Shown here: piece after piece, positions 8,743 to 16,767 of the stretch
Position numbering within the stretch: position 1 is the stretch's first letter
Layout: each line of letters starts with the position of its first letter
Assembly (NCBI RefSeq): GCF_000315625.1
Contig: NW_005434653.1
Location: 353,745 to 377,001 of the forward strand
Source of the DNA: Guillardia theta CCMP2712
Taxonomy: Eukaryota > Cryptophyceae > Pyrenomonadales > Geminigeraceae
DNA: 23,257 nucleotides
Direction: 5' to 3'
Position numbers and translations under genes: made by a program
The notes under the pieces: generated by a model
Databases searched by the model: none
Told to the model about the DNA's origin: nothing
Seen by the model: only the letters and a program-made list of their open reading frames with translations

Positions 8743-9493
8743 ATGTCCTCTTCCGTCCTCATCGGCGCGAGACCTCGGGATGGTATGGCCCATCACACAC
8801 GCAGCAGCGAGGAGAGGGAAGTAGAGGTCACCAGGCAAGTCATCTTGGACCTCTTCCACATGAGGCAAGCCGACGCTGCCACCTCCCTGGTATGTATCTC
8901 ATGCCCTCCTTCATCTCCCTTCCTCCCCCCCCTTGTCTCGATCCCTCCTGCCTGGCTTGCCGTGTCAATGAGACATGCGCTGATTGCGTTTCGCTCCTCA
9001 GAGCATCTCTCTCTCGAGCTTGAAGTCCGCGTGCCGTCGCCTGGGCTTCCCCCGATGGCCGTACTCGAGGCATAGACCCACCGCCACTCATCTCGACGAC
9101 AAGACCGACGAGGAGGCCTCAGGGTCAGCGTCAGGGTCGGGCTCATCAGCCCCTGGTGCTGCTACTACTGCTACTGCAGCAGCAGCATGTGCATGCGCAT
9201 CTCTTGCTGACTCGTCATCTCCTACTGCTGCTTGTGCCTCTGCCAATCTCACTACACCTTACTCTGATACTGCTGCCGCCGCTTCAGCTGTTTGTTCGAG
9301 GTCTGCTCCAGATGCCTGCAGGTATGCGGCAACCAGCTTCAGCTGCTTGGAAGAGGACGAGGAGGGAAGCGAGATGACAGCGACGACGCCCTGCCTGCAC
9401 GAGGCTGCTGGCGGCGACTGGGAGGGCGAGCGAGGCATAGACACGTCATGGCTGGAGAGGTACATGCAGAGTACGGACGAGGACGAGGTGTGA
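8743..9493 (+). CDS. RWP-RK domain transcription factor, copy C
   Basis: Exons 8743-8889 and 9002-9493 are joined across a 112-nt GT-AG intron at the same phase-0 site as A and B, giving 212 residues. It starts MSSSVLIGARP, like copy B, which is why this Met was chosen over an upstream proline-rich frame. The domain covers about residues 26-74: REVEVTRQVILDLFHMRQADAATSL, then SISLSSLKSACRRLGF and RWPYSRHR (67-74). The linker is long and low in complexity (Ala, Ser, Thr, Cys), about 40 residues longer than in B. The tail SWLERYMQSTDEDEV is identical to B. Here the intron is not a multiple of three, so retention would break the frame, unlike A and B. Likely a nuclear DNA-binding regulator. Confidence 0.9.
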
Positions 9494-9631
9494 GGAGGGA
9501 GGAGAGGAGAGAGCGAGGAGGGAGCGAGGAGCGGAGAGGATCTAACGCATTAAAGGAGCATGGCGACGAGGGTTGTGAGGGGAGGGTGCGGAGGGCCGAT
9601 CATCAGTGCTACTGGAGGTCTGCTGGAGGAT
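9382..9631 (+). repeat. 250-bp duplicated block, copy 2 (tail of RWP-RK C plus 3' flank)
   Basis: Partner of 7712-7961. A separate 121-bp block in the DNA-binding exon, 9003-9123, matches 7459-7579 at a different offset (1544 bp) with two differences noticed. The offsets differ because the linker between the blocks is unrelated and longer in copy C. From 9632 to 9917 I see no gene. Confidence 0.93.
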
Positions 9632-9917
9632 GTTTGCACGACGTTAGCTCGCCGATCGATTCGCGAACTTGGAGCGTATCGGGCTGTACTTTCAGCCGTC
9701 GTGGGCCATTCTAAAAACCAACCTAAAGAGACGTTCTCGCAAGGTTATGGTACATGTAGCAGATGTGCGGATCGTATGCTAGCCCATTGCTCCGAAGCAG
9801 CCAAGATACTCTTATGACCAAGAGAAGCCGATGTTTGTTGATAACCCTCGCCATCAGCATAGCCGTGCTTGGCCAGCCAGTGTCGCTAGTTTTCTCTCTG
9901 TCCATAAGTCTCCATGT

Positions 9918-11670
9918 TCATGATAGAATGATGGCAGAACGCGACGGTCGAGCATGCACGAAGGCGTCAAGGCCAGTCTCAACTCCAGCCACTACGATAC
10001 TTCTCCTCCACGTCAGCACTTCAGTCTGCTGCAGCTCGGACCGCCCGGCCGGGGTCCCTCCGTCCTTGACCAGGGTCATTTGTAGCTTCAACTCCTTCAC
10101 GAGCTGTCAGACTGGTCCAAGCAAGGGGAAGTGCAATCACCCATTCGAAGCTCCCAACACTTGATCTCAGCGTCGGGGCAGCGGAGACTGGAAGAGTGAG
10201 GAGCTGTTGGAGGGTAATCATCAAGGGAGGACGAGCATGGCAGGGAGGAGGGAGGGACAGGAGAAGCATCGTTCGTGCTGTCTCACCATGTTGGTGTGCA
10301 GTCGGTTCTCAGTGCAAACCGTCCTGGAGATATGCTGTGTGCATTGTGCGTTCTGTTGAGGTCGATTAAAACCTCAATGCAATCACAGATATGCAGGCGG
10401 CAACCGGATCGTTGTCCGAGTCTGCCGGGTATGTAGCGTAAGGCTTGTTGATGGTTTCTTGGCTCTCAATCGTCACCGTTATCCTCTCACACTTGACAGC
10501 AGCCTGCAGTGCAGCAGGTTAAAGTCACGAAGTCTGACGAGAGCGGCAACCCTTGTTACCTCGCTGAAGTCGAAACAGATCGCGATGTTTTCCCCGCAGT
10601 GGAACTCACCATCGGGCATTTCGAAGTACATCACCAGCCTGTTCTCGAACATGATTTTGAACGAGGACATGTCAATGGGTGCCGAGGAAGGAACACTATC
10701 GTAGACTGCAAGCTCCGCCGGCTTCTCTAGTGATGACAAGATCTTCTCTCCTATTGAATTCCTCGCCTTGCCAAGGAGTCAGCCCACCCCACTCCCAGCA
10801 GACTCCCACCCCACTCCCAGCTTTTACCCGTTCCAGGGCCTGAGCTCTTGCTAAGAACTCATGGTACAGGCTTCCCTCTAGCCCGAAGATCTGGATGACG
10901 TGTACTTGCTAGCTCCACTCCGTCAGCCGATGTCTGCTGGGGCAGTGCTGGAGTACCTGGGGCGCATACCGCGACACTACCCGGAGGGGCAGAGTGAGCA
11001 CTCGCGGCTGAGGCACGATGTTTCCTATCCCTTCCAGCTGTATCTCCACCACAACCCCGTAGGTGAACGAGAAGCATTTCCCTGCGATGATCCCCGTGCG
11101 TCAGGTCCGAGACAAGAGACAACTGGGGACCGTGTCGGCACCTTTGAACGTCGGAGGGAGGAGAGGAGGGAGTGTGAACTCATAAAGGTACGAGCGCTTC
11201 TCGCCTTCATAGATGACGGCATCTGAGCAAACTGATAGCGAACACTTGTTCAACACACATCCCCACGAGTAAGTTCAGAAATCACCGAGCGTCTGCTGAC
11301 TTTCAAAAATCTGTTCCAAGGAACCCGAGTCGTATTCGCCAGGAAACTTAGTATGAAGGTAGCTGGACAAAGGAGAAGATCTTGCGATCCTAGAGCTCTT
11401 GTCCAACTTCCCATACCTCGGGTTCAACCGGATCCATCCAACAGCGCTGCATGAAACTCCAGGGTCAGTCCTTCAAGGTCGGGCCACCAAGGTTCACCTA
11501 GCCGCGCAATGTAGCACAGTGACGGACTTCTCGTGGTTCGGAACTCTCTTCTCCGGACATGGCCAGCAGATGCTGATCACCGCCCGAACACAACTACGAA
11601 GAACAAGGCGCGCATCAGCGAACCGGGGCCTGACCACCCAATGAAGCCGCTGTCGCTCCGGATCCGCCAT
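9918..11670 (-). CDS. RGP1: Rgp1-like protein, Ric1-Rgp1 Rab6/Ypt6 exchange-factor subunit
   Basis: Rgp1 is an arrestin-fold protein that with Ric1 activates Rab6/Ypt6 at the Golgi. Minus-strand exons: 11498-11670, 11286-11446, 11142-11222, 10957-11081, 10560-10766, 10373-10503, 10287-10323, 10141-10203 and 9918-10103. All phases agree, giving 387 residues, close to human RGP1 (about 390). Family-like segments: EGEKRSYLYEFTLPP then PPTFKGK (about 117-139); PRVLTLPLRVV; a middle strand with GEFHCGENIAICFDF; LLTLPVSAAPTLRSSVGSFEW (306-326, split here by one residue group from the next exon); and TEVLTWRRSIVV near the end. The N-terminus is least sure: Met at 11670 is the first in frame with a good context. 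The intron 10104-10140 is only 37 nt. The Ric1 gene is not in the window. Confidence 0.78.
10783..10820. repeat. Two-copy 22-bp repeat in an Rgp1 intron
   Basis: The 16-mer CCCACCCCACTCCCAG occurs at 10783-10798 and 10805-10820, a 22-bp period. It lies in the intron between exons 10560-10766 and 10957-11081. Confidence 0.85.
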
Positions 11671-13072
11671 GCTGAGCTCGCCCTTCCCAGTCCTCGACCA
11701 ATCCGAGGCCTCATTCTAAACCTCCTCCCCTTACAATAAGCTATGACTGACCTCCCACCTCCTTCTCCTCTCTGCTTTACCTGCCTGGCGCCGCCATGGC
11801 GTCCACCGCCTCCAGCGTACACTCCATTGTGAAGCTGGACCAGGCAGTTTGATTTTTAGTGCTGAATGATGGCAGACCATGGTCGGAAATACCATGAGGC
11901 AGGCCCGCGGGCTATCAGTGATCGGACCGGCCGTACGGTACGCGGCCCGGCCAGTGCCACCCGCCAGGTCGCAGGGCCCGCCCGGCTCCAGCAAGAGTAC
12001 CGTACCGGTCACTGGCAGTGGAGTATCTGGTCTAGAGGAGGGGTAATGATATATAATGGAGGGAGGCTTGACGTTGACGGTCAGTCATCCTCCCTTCTTT
12101 ACTCAAAGTTAAGTTAAAAATCAGTACGAGGACAATAATAGAGTCGACCGGTCCTACACCGTGAAACTTTCGACCACCCCCACCACAGGGTCTGCGATCC
12201 CTGGCCACCACCCACCTCATGGGGGGAAGGTACAGGCGGCCAGAGGCAAGGAGGGGTAAAGATTGGAGTAAATAGACAGGTAGGGGTGGATACCCATTCG
12301 ACTCCGGCGATAATCAGGCCGCTGCGTGGCAATCGGAGGGGTGGAACCAATCTCAAGTTTTGAATTGAGACCACCCGTCTATATTACTGATTTAGTCCTC
12401 TAAAAGAGAGGGTGGGTACAGCATTCCTGATGATACCCGCCACCGACGTCCGAGAGCCTGGACCTGGGCAGTTCCGAACCGACTCCGGCCGGAGAGGGGG
12501 TGGGGGTTGAATCTGCTTTGACGAAGTGGTGGTGGGGTGGTGTTCTATACCCTGAAATGGTAGGGTGGTAAGTCTGAATGCATATGGTGGTAGAGTTGGA
12601 GATGCTTAGCAGGAATGGTGTTGAATCAATTTGAGGGTCATCTGAGGTCAAATGAGGGTGGGTAGTCGTACGTTTTCAGGGTGGCGGGATTTGGATGGCA
12701 CGATAGGTTTCTTGGGCTTGCCATGGCTGTTCTGATCGAGGGAGGAGAAAGAATGTGCATACAGCAGAGAGATGCTGATGTAGCATTGCACAAAGAAGTG
12801 CTTTAGGGTATACAAAAGATGCGCCGATGTATGATGGCTTCTGTCGGAGCACCAAAATCTTTTCACTCACGAAACAACCTGGATGTGTAACGCACGTCAT
12901 CACAGGCGGTCGATTCCGCTCTAACTCACATTTCTGCAGAAACCAGCAGCGCTCTAAGATCCCATGAACTTTCATAATGGTTATTTTCATCCGACCAGCT
13001 TTGGAAGTAACCAGGTTCATTGTCGTCATTTTTTCTTCCGTTGAGTGACTGAATTTTACAATTCAGCATGAA
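11671..13072. other. Intergenic region between Rgp1 and the RING gene
   Basis: Divergent upstream region of about 1.4 kb. From 11875 to about 12040 it is rich in palindromes: GACCATGGTC (11875-11884), GCCCGCGGGC, CCGTACGG and CACTG-G-CAGTG. From 12150 to 12660 it has many GGTGG/CCACC runs with no coding sense. An open frame at 12676-13029 (minus, 117 codons) has no recognisable domain and is not called. A short frame with MECTLEAVDAMAAPG at about 11780-11826 (minus) could be an alternative first exon of Rgp1. Confidence 0.5.
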
Positions 13073-13076
13073 ATGA
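13068..13076 (+). promoter_or_regulatory. Minimal upstream ORF overlapping the RING gene start
   Basis: ATG AAA TGA begins five bases before the proposed start codon and its stop overlaps that codon. A scanning ribosome would meet it first. If used, it could lower translation or pass ribosomes to the Met codons at 13073 and 13079. Seen in sequence; its function is inferred. Confidence 0.3.
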
Positions 13077-14578
13077 ACATGAACAGCTTTTATCTTTCCT
13101 CAACAGCAAGCCCTGCCTATCCCTCATATGTCAACATATCCTTGCGTCCGCCAATTCATTCACACCCGCACGAATTTCACATTCATAACTCCGCAAAGGA
13201 GGTACAGAGCGAAGCATCGCCTTTTGAAACGTACTTACAAGCTGTGCAGAATCTTTTCAACTACCCTGGCCATGAAAACAGATATTTCCATTTCATTCTG
13301 TAAGCCCTCATATGCATCTCTAAAGTTGTCACTGAAGCTCTGTCTTTTCTGCAGGAATCGTCAACCACACACGATGAATTTACAACACCCTTCGTTTCAT
13401 GCACACTCGAACCCCACATTCTTTCTGAATCAAGGAGTCCCAAGGTAGGGTTGATTGGACTGCACAATTCAACTCCTTTCGATGTATTTCAATGATTGAG
13501 CATGGTTACAGCTTTCATTCACACAGGGATACATCATTCATTGTGAGAGTATCATCGTGAATTGAACTCGTGAGCTCACTTGTTGCTGTGGCAGAAATAC
13601 TCTGCGAGACGATCAAAGAATGTGACCGCACCTTTGAGTAATCTTTGCCAAACTTTCTCTGCTCTTGTCAGACCTGATGATTGATCCTCGTCCAGTGGTT
13701 CCAACAGCGGAGCAACACTCTTCGCCGCAATCAAACTCATTCTGTGCTCTGTGCGGTCAAACGGTTGGTACCCTTGAAGTCACGACAGAATGCGGTCACT
13801 ACGCTCACTCCAGGCACTCTCCTTGGTTACTTGTATTAGCCGTTGATTGCATGGTTTCAGTTGTTGGCAGCAGCATATGGCAAAGCATGCCGATCTGCAC
13901 AAGAAGACCATCACTTGTCCGGTTTGCAGCACCAACTTAAATCTCAGACAACTCGAGCATGCTCATGCAAGTCCTCATATGAAAAGCTCTCATTTGAATT
14001 CTATCTCATCTTTGGACGATCATTTGGATGATGGTCTTTATCCCAAGTGCTACCAGATCACTGATGGGAAAAGTCACAGCAATTTTGATGAAGGTAGTAT
14101 CACGCCGATTTTCTCAGCGTTGATGTAATTTTCGATTCAGATGAAATCGACTCTTCTGTCGATACCTCAACCAGCTCATGCCCAGAGGAGCAATCCTTTC
14201 TGACGTGAGCTTTCCATGAATCAAGCTCGTATTTGATTTGAACGCTTCAGCTCATCTTACATTGCAAGCCCGAATCTCAAGAGTGACGGAATTTGTGCTG
14301 AGGTATGCTCTTCTTGCACCCTTTGCTATGGGTTTGTGATTTCCTGCAGGTTGGTTTCCTTGACAACTCAATTTTCACGCCATACAAGCAAAAACGCTTC
14401 ATTGAGATAAAGAGTCCACCCTCTGCTCGTTCACAGGAAGGTAGGAAGTTGATTATCACCTGGAAGACGTTTTTGATTTTGTCTCCAAGGTATTTACCGA
14501 CGAGTACTGCATGCTCGCAATTGTCAGCAGAGTATAAGATTTTCTACGGATGGTACAAAGCAAGAGGTGTTCATTTAG
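13073..14578 (+). CDS. RING finger protein, putative E3 ubiquitin ligase
   Basis: Exons 13073-13299, 13355-13444, 13527-13542, 13595-13637, 13672-13813, 13861-14093, 14141-14204, 14251-14302, 14350-14440 and 14490-14578 have matching phases and encode 348 residues. The RING lies at 150-195: C150-x2-C153-x12-C166-x-H168-x2-H171-x2-C174-x17-C192-x2-C195 (FCALCGQ, ECGHYAHSSCW, CPVC). RING domains bind two zinc ions and recruit E2 enzymes. The N-terminal 125 residues are His/Pro/Ser-rich; the part after the RING is Ser/Asp-rich and probably disordered. There is no membrane segment. The RING spacing requires the intron 13814-13860 to start with GC, not GT. One exon is only 16 nt. The gene is visibly richer in A and T than its neighbours. 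Its substrate is unknown. Confidence 0.82.
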
Positions 14579-14758
14579 AATTCAAGAAGATGCAGTCAGG
14601 CATTAACTGACTGTTGAATCAGTTCCATGATACATGTCGAGGTGAACAAAACCTCACAAATGTTCATGGCAAATTCAGAGTTGCTGGCAGTGATGAAAAC
14701 AATAATCCTTCAGCAATCTTGTTCATGTGAAAGAATGAATAGGTATTGTTTGTACAAA

Positions 14759-14764
14759 AATAAA
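14759..14764 (+). terminator. AATAAA, possible polyadenylation signal
   Basis: A canonical AATAAA hexamer lies 181 nt after the stop codon of the RING gene, on the same strand and before the convergent BBIP1 gene. Many protists do not use this signal, so the call is weak. The rest of 14579-14943 shows no gene. Confidence 0.3.
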
Positions 14765-14943
14765 GCTGTTACGCAGCTCTTGCTTTCCTGGTTAATGATC
14801 TCAGTTTGATAATGATTTCCTGAATCAGTGACACAATCGGAACGTGACGCCAAACATGAAACTTTGGATAGCATATGATCACAAAGATTCATTATCAACA
14901 AGGAGACATGTTTGGCTGTGTGGAGGCTGTCCATCGGTAGCGC

Positions 14944-15255
14944 TCATTGGCCATGCAAAGCTTTCTCCTTCTCTTCCTGAGCAATCATGGCCCTCGATTT
15001 GATCGGGATCAGCTTCGGCTTGCAGAGTATCTCAGTCAGGGTCCCTTTCTCGCTGTACACCAGCCCAGCCTGCAGTCGAGCAGGAGATGAGCTCAGAGTG
15101 ACTTGGAGCAGAGAGCAGAGAGCAGGGGGCAGGGGGAGGGGGCAGGGGGCAGGGAGCCTTACCTTCGACAGGACTTCCCTCGGAGCCGACTCCAAGTCGC
15201 TAGTTCCCTTCATTGGCTGGGTGCCCAAACGACGTCCTGCCAGGCTCTCAGTCAT
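14944..15255 (-). CDS. BBIP1: BBSome-interacting protein 1 (BBIP1/BBIP10/BBS18) homologue
   Basis: BBIP1 is a small subunit of the BBSome, the coat complex that moves membrane proteins in cilia, and it is needed for complex assembly. Exons 15163-15255 and 14944-15069 are joined in phase 0 to give 72 residues (human about 92). Seen: REVLSKAGLVY followed by the family core EILCKPKLIPIKS, then a short Lys/Glu-rich helix ending EEKEKALHGQ. The core LCKPKL-x-P-x-KS is the hallmark of the family. The 93-nt intron is C-rich on the sense strand, stop-free and divisible by three; the retained form would be 103 residues. The protein has no membrane segment or signal peptide. Its presence implies a ciliated cell. 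Confidence 0.85.
   Translation of the reverse strand: MTESLAGRRLGTQPMKGTSDLESAPREVLSKVRLPAPCPLPLPPALCSLLQVTLSSSPARLQAGLVYSEKGTLTEILCKPKLIPIKSRAMIAQEEKEKALHGQ
15115..15155 (+). repeat. G-tract array in the BBIP1 intron (G-quadruplex-prone)
   Basis: Several runs of three to five G separated by CA or A lie on the plus strand, i.e. the BBIP1 template strand. Such spacing meets the usual pattern for intramolecular G-quadruplex DNA. In the BBIP1 transcript the tract is C-rich and doubles as the pyrimidine tract of the intron. Confidence 0.6.
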
Positions 15256-15362
15256 GCTGCTGTGACATGGGACAGAGGAGGGCTCTCAACCATTCGACCT
15301 AGTTGCGCACTGTAACTTCACCCAAAACGATCAACTAGAGCCCGTTGCACTCTGAAGTGCTT

Positions 15363-15379
15363 CCGTGACGTCAACACGG
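15363..15379. promoter_or_regulatory. CRE-like palindrome upstream of BBIP1
   Basis: TGACGTCA (15366-15373) is the consensus for CREB/ATF bZIP factors. It is framed by a wider inverted repeat, CCGTG ... CACGG. It lies about 110 bp upstream of the BBIP1 start, a plausible promoter distance. No RFX-type X-box was found. The remainder of 15256-15645 is low-complexity, with a (GGGGA)-rich run near 15556-15592. Confidence 0.35.
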
Positions 15380-15645
15380 CTTCTACATGAGCACCCGGCT
15401 CGCTTCAAGCTCGCACTGATCTCAGAACTCAGAAGCCTCTTCTGAAATCATCGTCCCTCGATACCTCCCCTCTCCTCCCTCTCCATTCTCCTCCCCACCC
15501 CGCAAGTATCCCCTCATCCGTTAAAGAGTAACGGTCCTCAACATCAAAGAGGGCCCATCGGGGGGAGGGGAAGGGGAGGGGAAGGGGAGGATAGGGGCGC
15601 GTGCAGGAGTTCACCTAGCCACATCTCACAAAGACTTAGCAGGCA

Positions 15646-16330
15646 ATGTTTATCTTCCCCACCATCACTATTCCTGTTCTAGCAACTCCCCCTTCCCTCC
15701 CACCTATCCCCGATGCTTCGAGGATCTCGAAGACTCAACTGATATCAACCCTTCGCCACTTTTACCCTAGCTTGACATTGCGGCATCAGTTAGGATCATG
15801 TGCACCAGAAGAATTTGATATCATCATCCGCATGCGCATGCCTCTAAATGAGAAGGCCGAACGAGGATTTTCTCGTTCATGATGAACAAGATGACGATTG
15901 TGACCACGAATGCTCAGAAGAGGTATCTATCCTTGGTGTCAACCATTGCTGTCAGATTCATTCGTTTCCATTACTTCATCACATCCAGGTCTTTGTGTGA
16001 TTCTGTGCTACAAGCATGCTGTGTTTGCCATTGATCCGATGTCATCTCTGTTCCCGACGGAAACATCTGATGACTTACTTTTACCATGTCTCATGTCTTC
16101 CATCCCCCCCCTTCTTCCTTCGTCTCCTCTGATCGCCCAATCATGAATCTCCTGACCTCATCCTGCATGGATGCTGGCATCCATGTGCCGATTTTCTCCT
16201 CTCTCCCATGGATCCGGTTTACATGACTACCCCTCACCCCCATTTTGACCACCAAAGTACCCCTGATAGCTATTGGTTCCATGGCACTTTGGAGGAATTG
16301 TTGAGGCGGACCGTCATCAATCACCGATAA
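15646..16330 (+). pseudogene. Possible decayed coding sequence, family unknown
   Basis: Four consecutive stretches read like protein but in different frames: 15646-15862 (ending EEFDIIIRMRMPLNEKAERG), about 15868-15990 (DFLVHDEQDDDCDHECSEE and on), about 15990-16143 (CVILCYKHAVFAIDPMSSLF and on) and about 16127-16330 (ending SYWFHGTLEELLRRTVINHR then a stop). No GT-AG pair restores one frame across the first break, and a run of eight C near 16104 could be another slip. I do not recognise the family. It could also be a real gene with unusual introns, or chance. Confidence 0.25.
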
Positions 16331-16348
16331 CGGATGATACGGTTATCG
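16325..16348. other. Short hairpin
   Basis: CGATAAC (16325-16331) and GTTATCG (16342-16348) form a perfect seven-bp stem around a ten-base loop, right at the end of the decayed coding-like sequence and about 420 bp upstream of the C2-protein gene. Confidence 0.4.
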
Positions 16349-16420
16349 ATACCCCCGTTCTCAACCGCCCAGCTAGGTTGACCGCTGGAGATGCGGGCTA
16401 GCCCAAGGGATGCACAAGGA

Positions 16421-16447
16421 GGGAGAGGCGGGAGAGGCGGGAGAGGC
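16421..16447. repeat. Three perfect 9-bp tandem copies
   Basis: GGGAGAGGC repeated three times without change, in the upstream region of the C2-protein gene. The rest of 16349-16646 holds no gene I can see. Confidence 0.8.
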
Positions 16448-16646
16448 AGATAGGACGGGCACAAGAGTGCAGGAGAGCCTCAGTAGAGAGAGGAAGATCA
16501 GATATCTCCAGACACGTGCTCGCCGTAGACGCGCGGCGAGCGAAGAGACTGAGAGTTCAAGTGGTTAGTGAACGGCTGCGAGGCACACCAAGATAGGCAG
16601 ATGGAGGCAGGAGAGAGCGAGAGGGAGAAAGACTGCCGCCAGAGCC

Positions 16647-16733
16647 ATGGATCATGCTAGATCCTTGCTGATTGCACTTGACGCAATGCTTTCAATGCTT
16701 TCTGAACATGACTGCGGCAGGTTCGAAATGTAA
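16647..16733 (+). promoter_or_regulatory. Upstream ORF of 28 codons before the C2-protein gene
   Basis: A frame starting MDHARSLLIALDAML and ending 34 nt before the main ATG. Its start context, GAGCCATGGA, is the same ten bases as that of the main start at 16768. It overlaps a perfect GTAAGT donor motif (16730-16735), so it could instead be a first coding exon. However, I found no acceptor in the right phase to join it to 16768 onwards. Confidence 0.3.
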
Positions 16734-16767
16734 GTTGGTGAGAGACGAAGCTCAACTTGCTTGAGCC

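Noticed and set aside
9560-9817. Frame starting MATRVVRGGCGG after RWP-RK C, with a partner after B at about 7890
   Set aside because: The shared 24 codons are fully explained by the 250-bp duplicated block; the two frames are unrelated after its end.
12676-13029. 117-codon minus frame opposite the RING gene start
   Set aside because: No recognisable domain or homologous motif and no supporting splice pattern; it lies in AT-richer sequence just upstream of the RING gene, where chance frames are possible.
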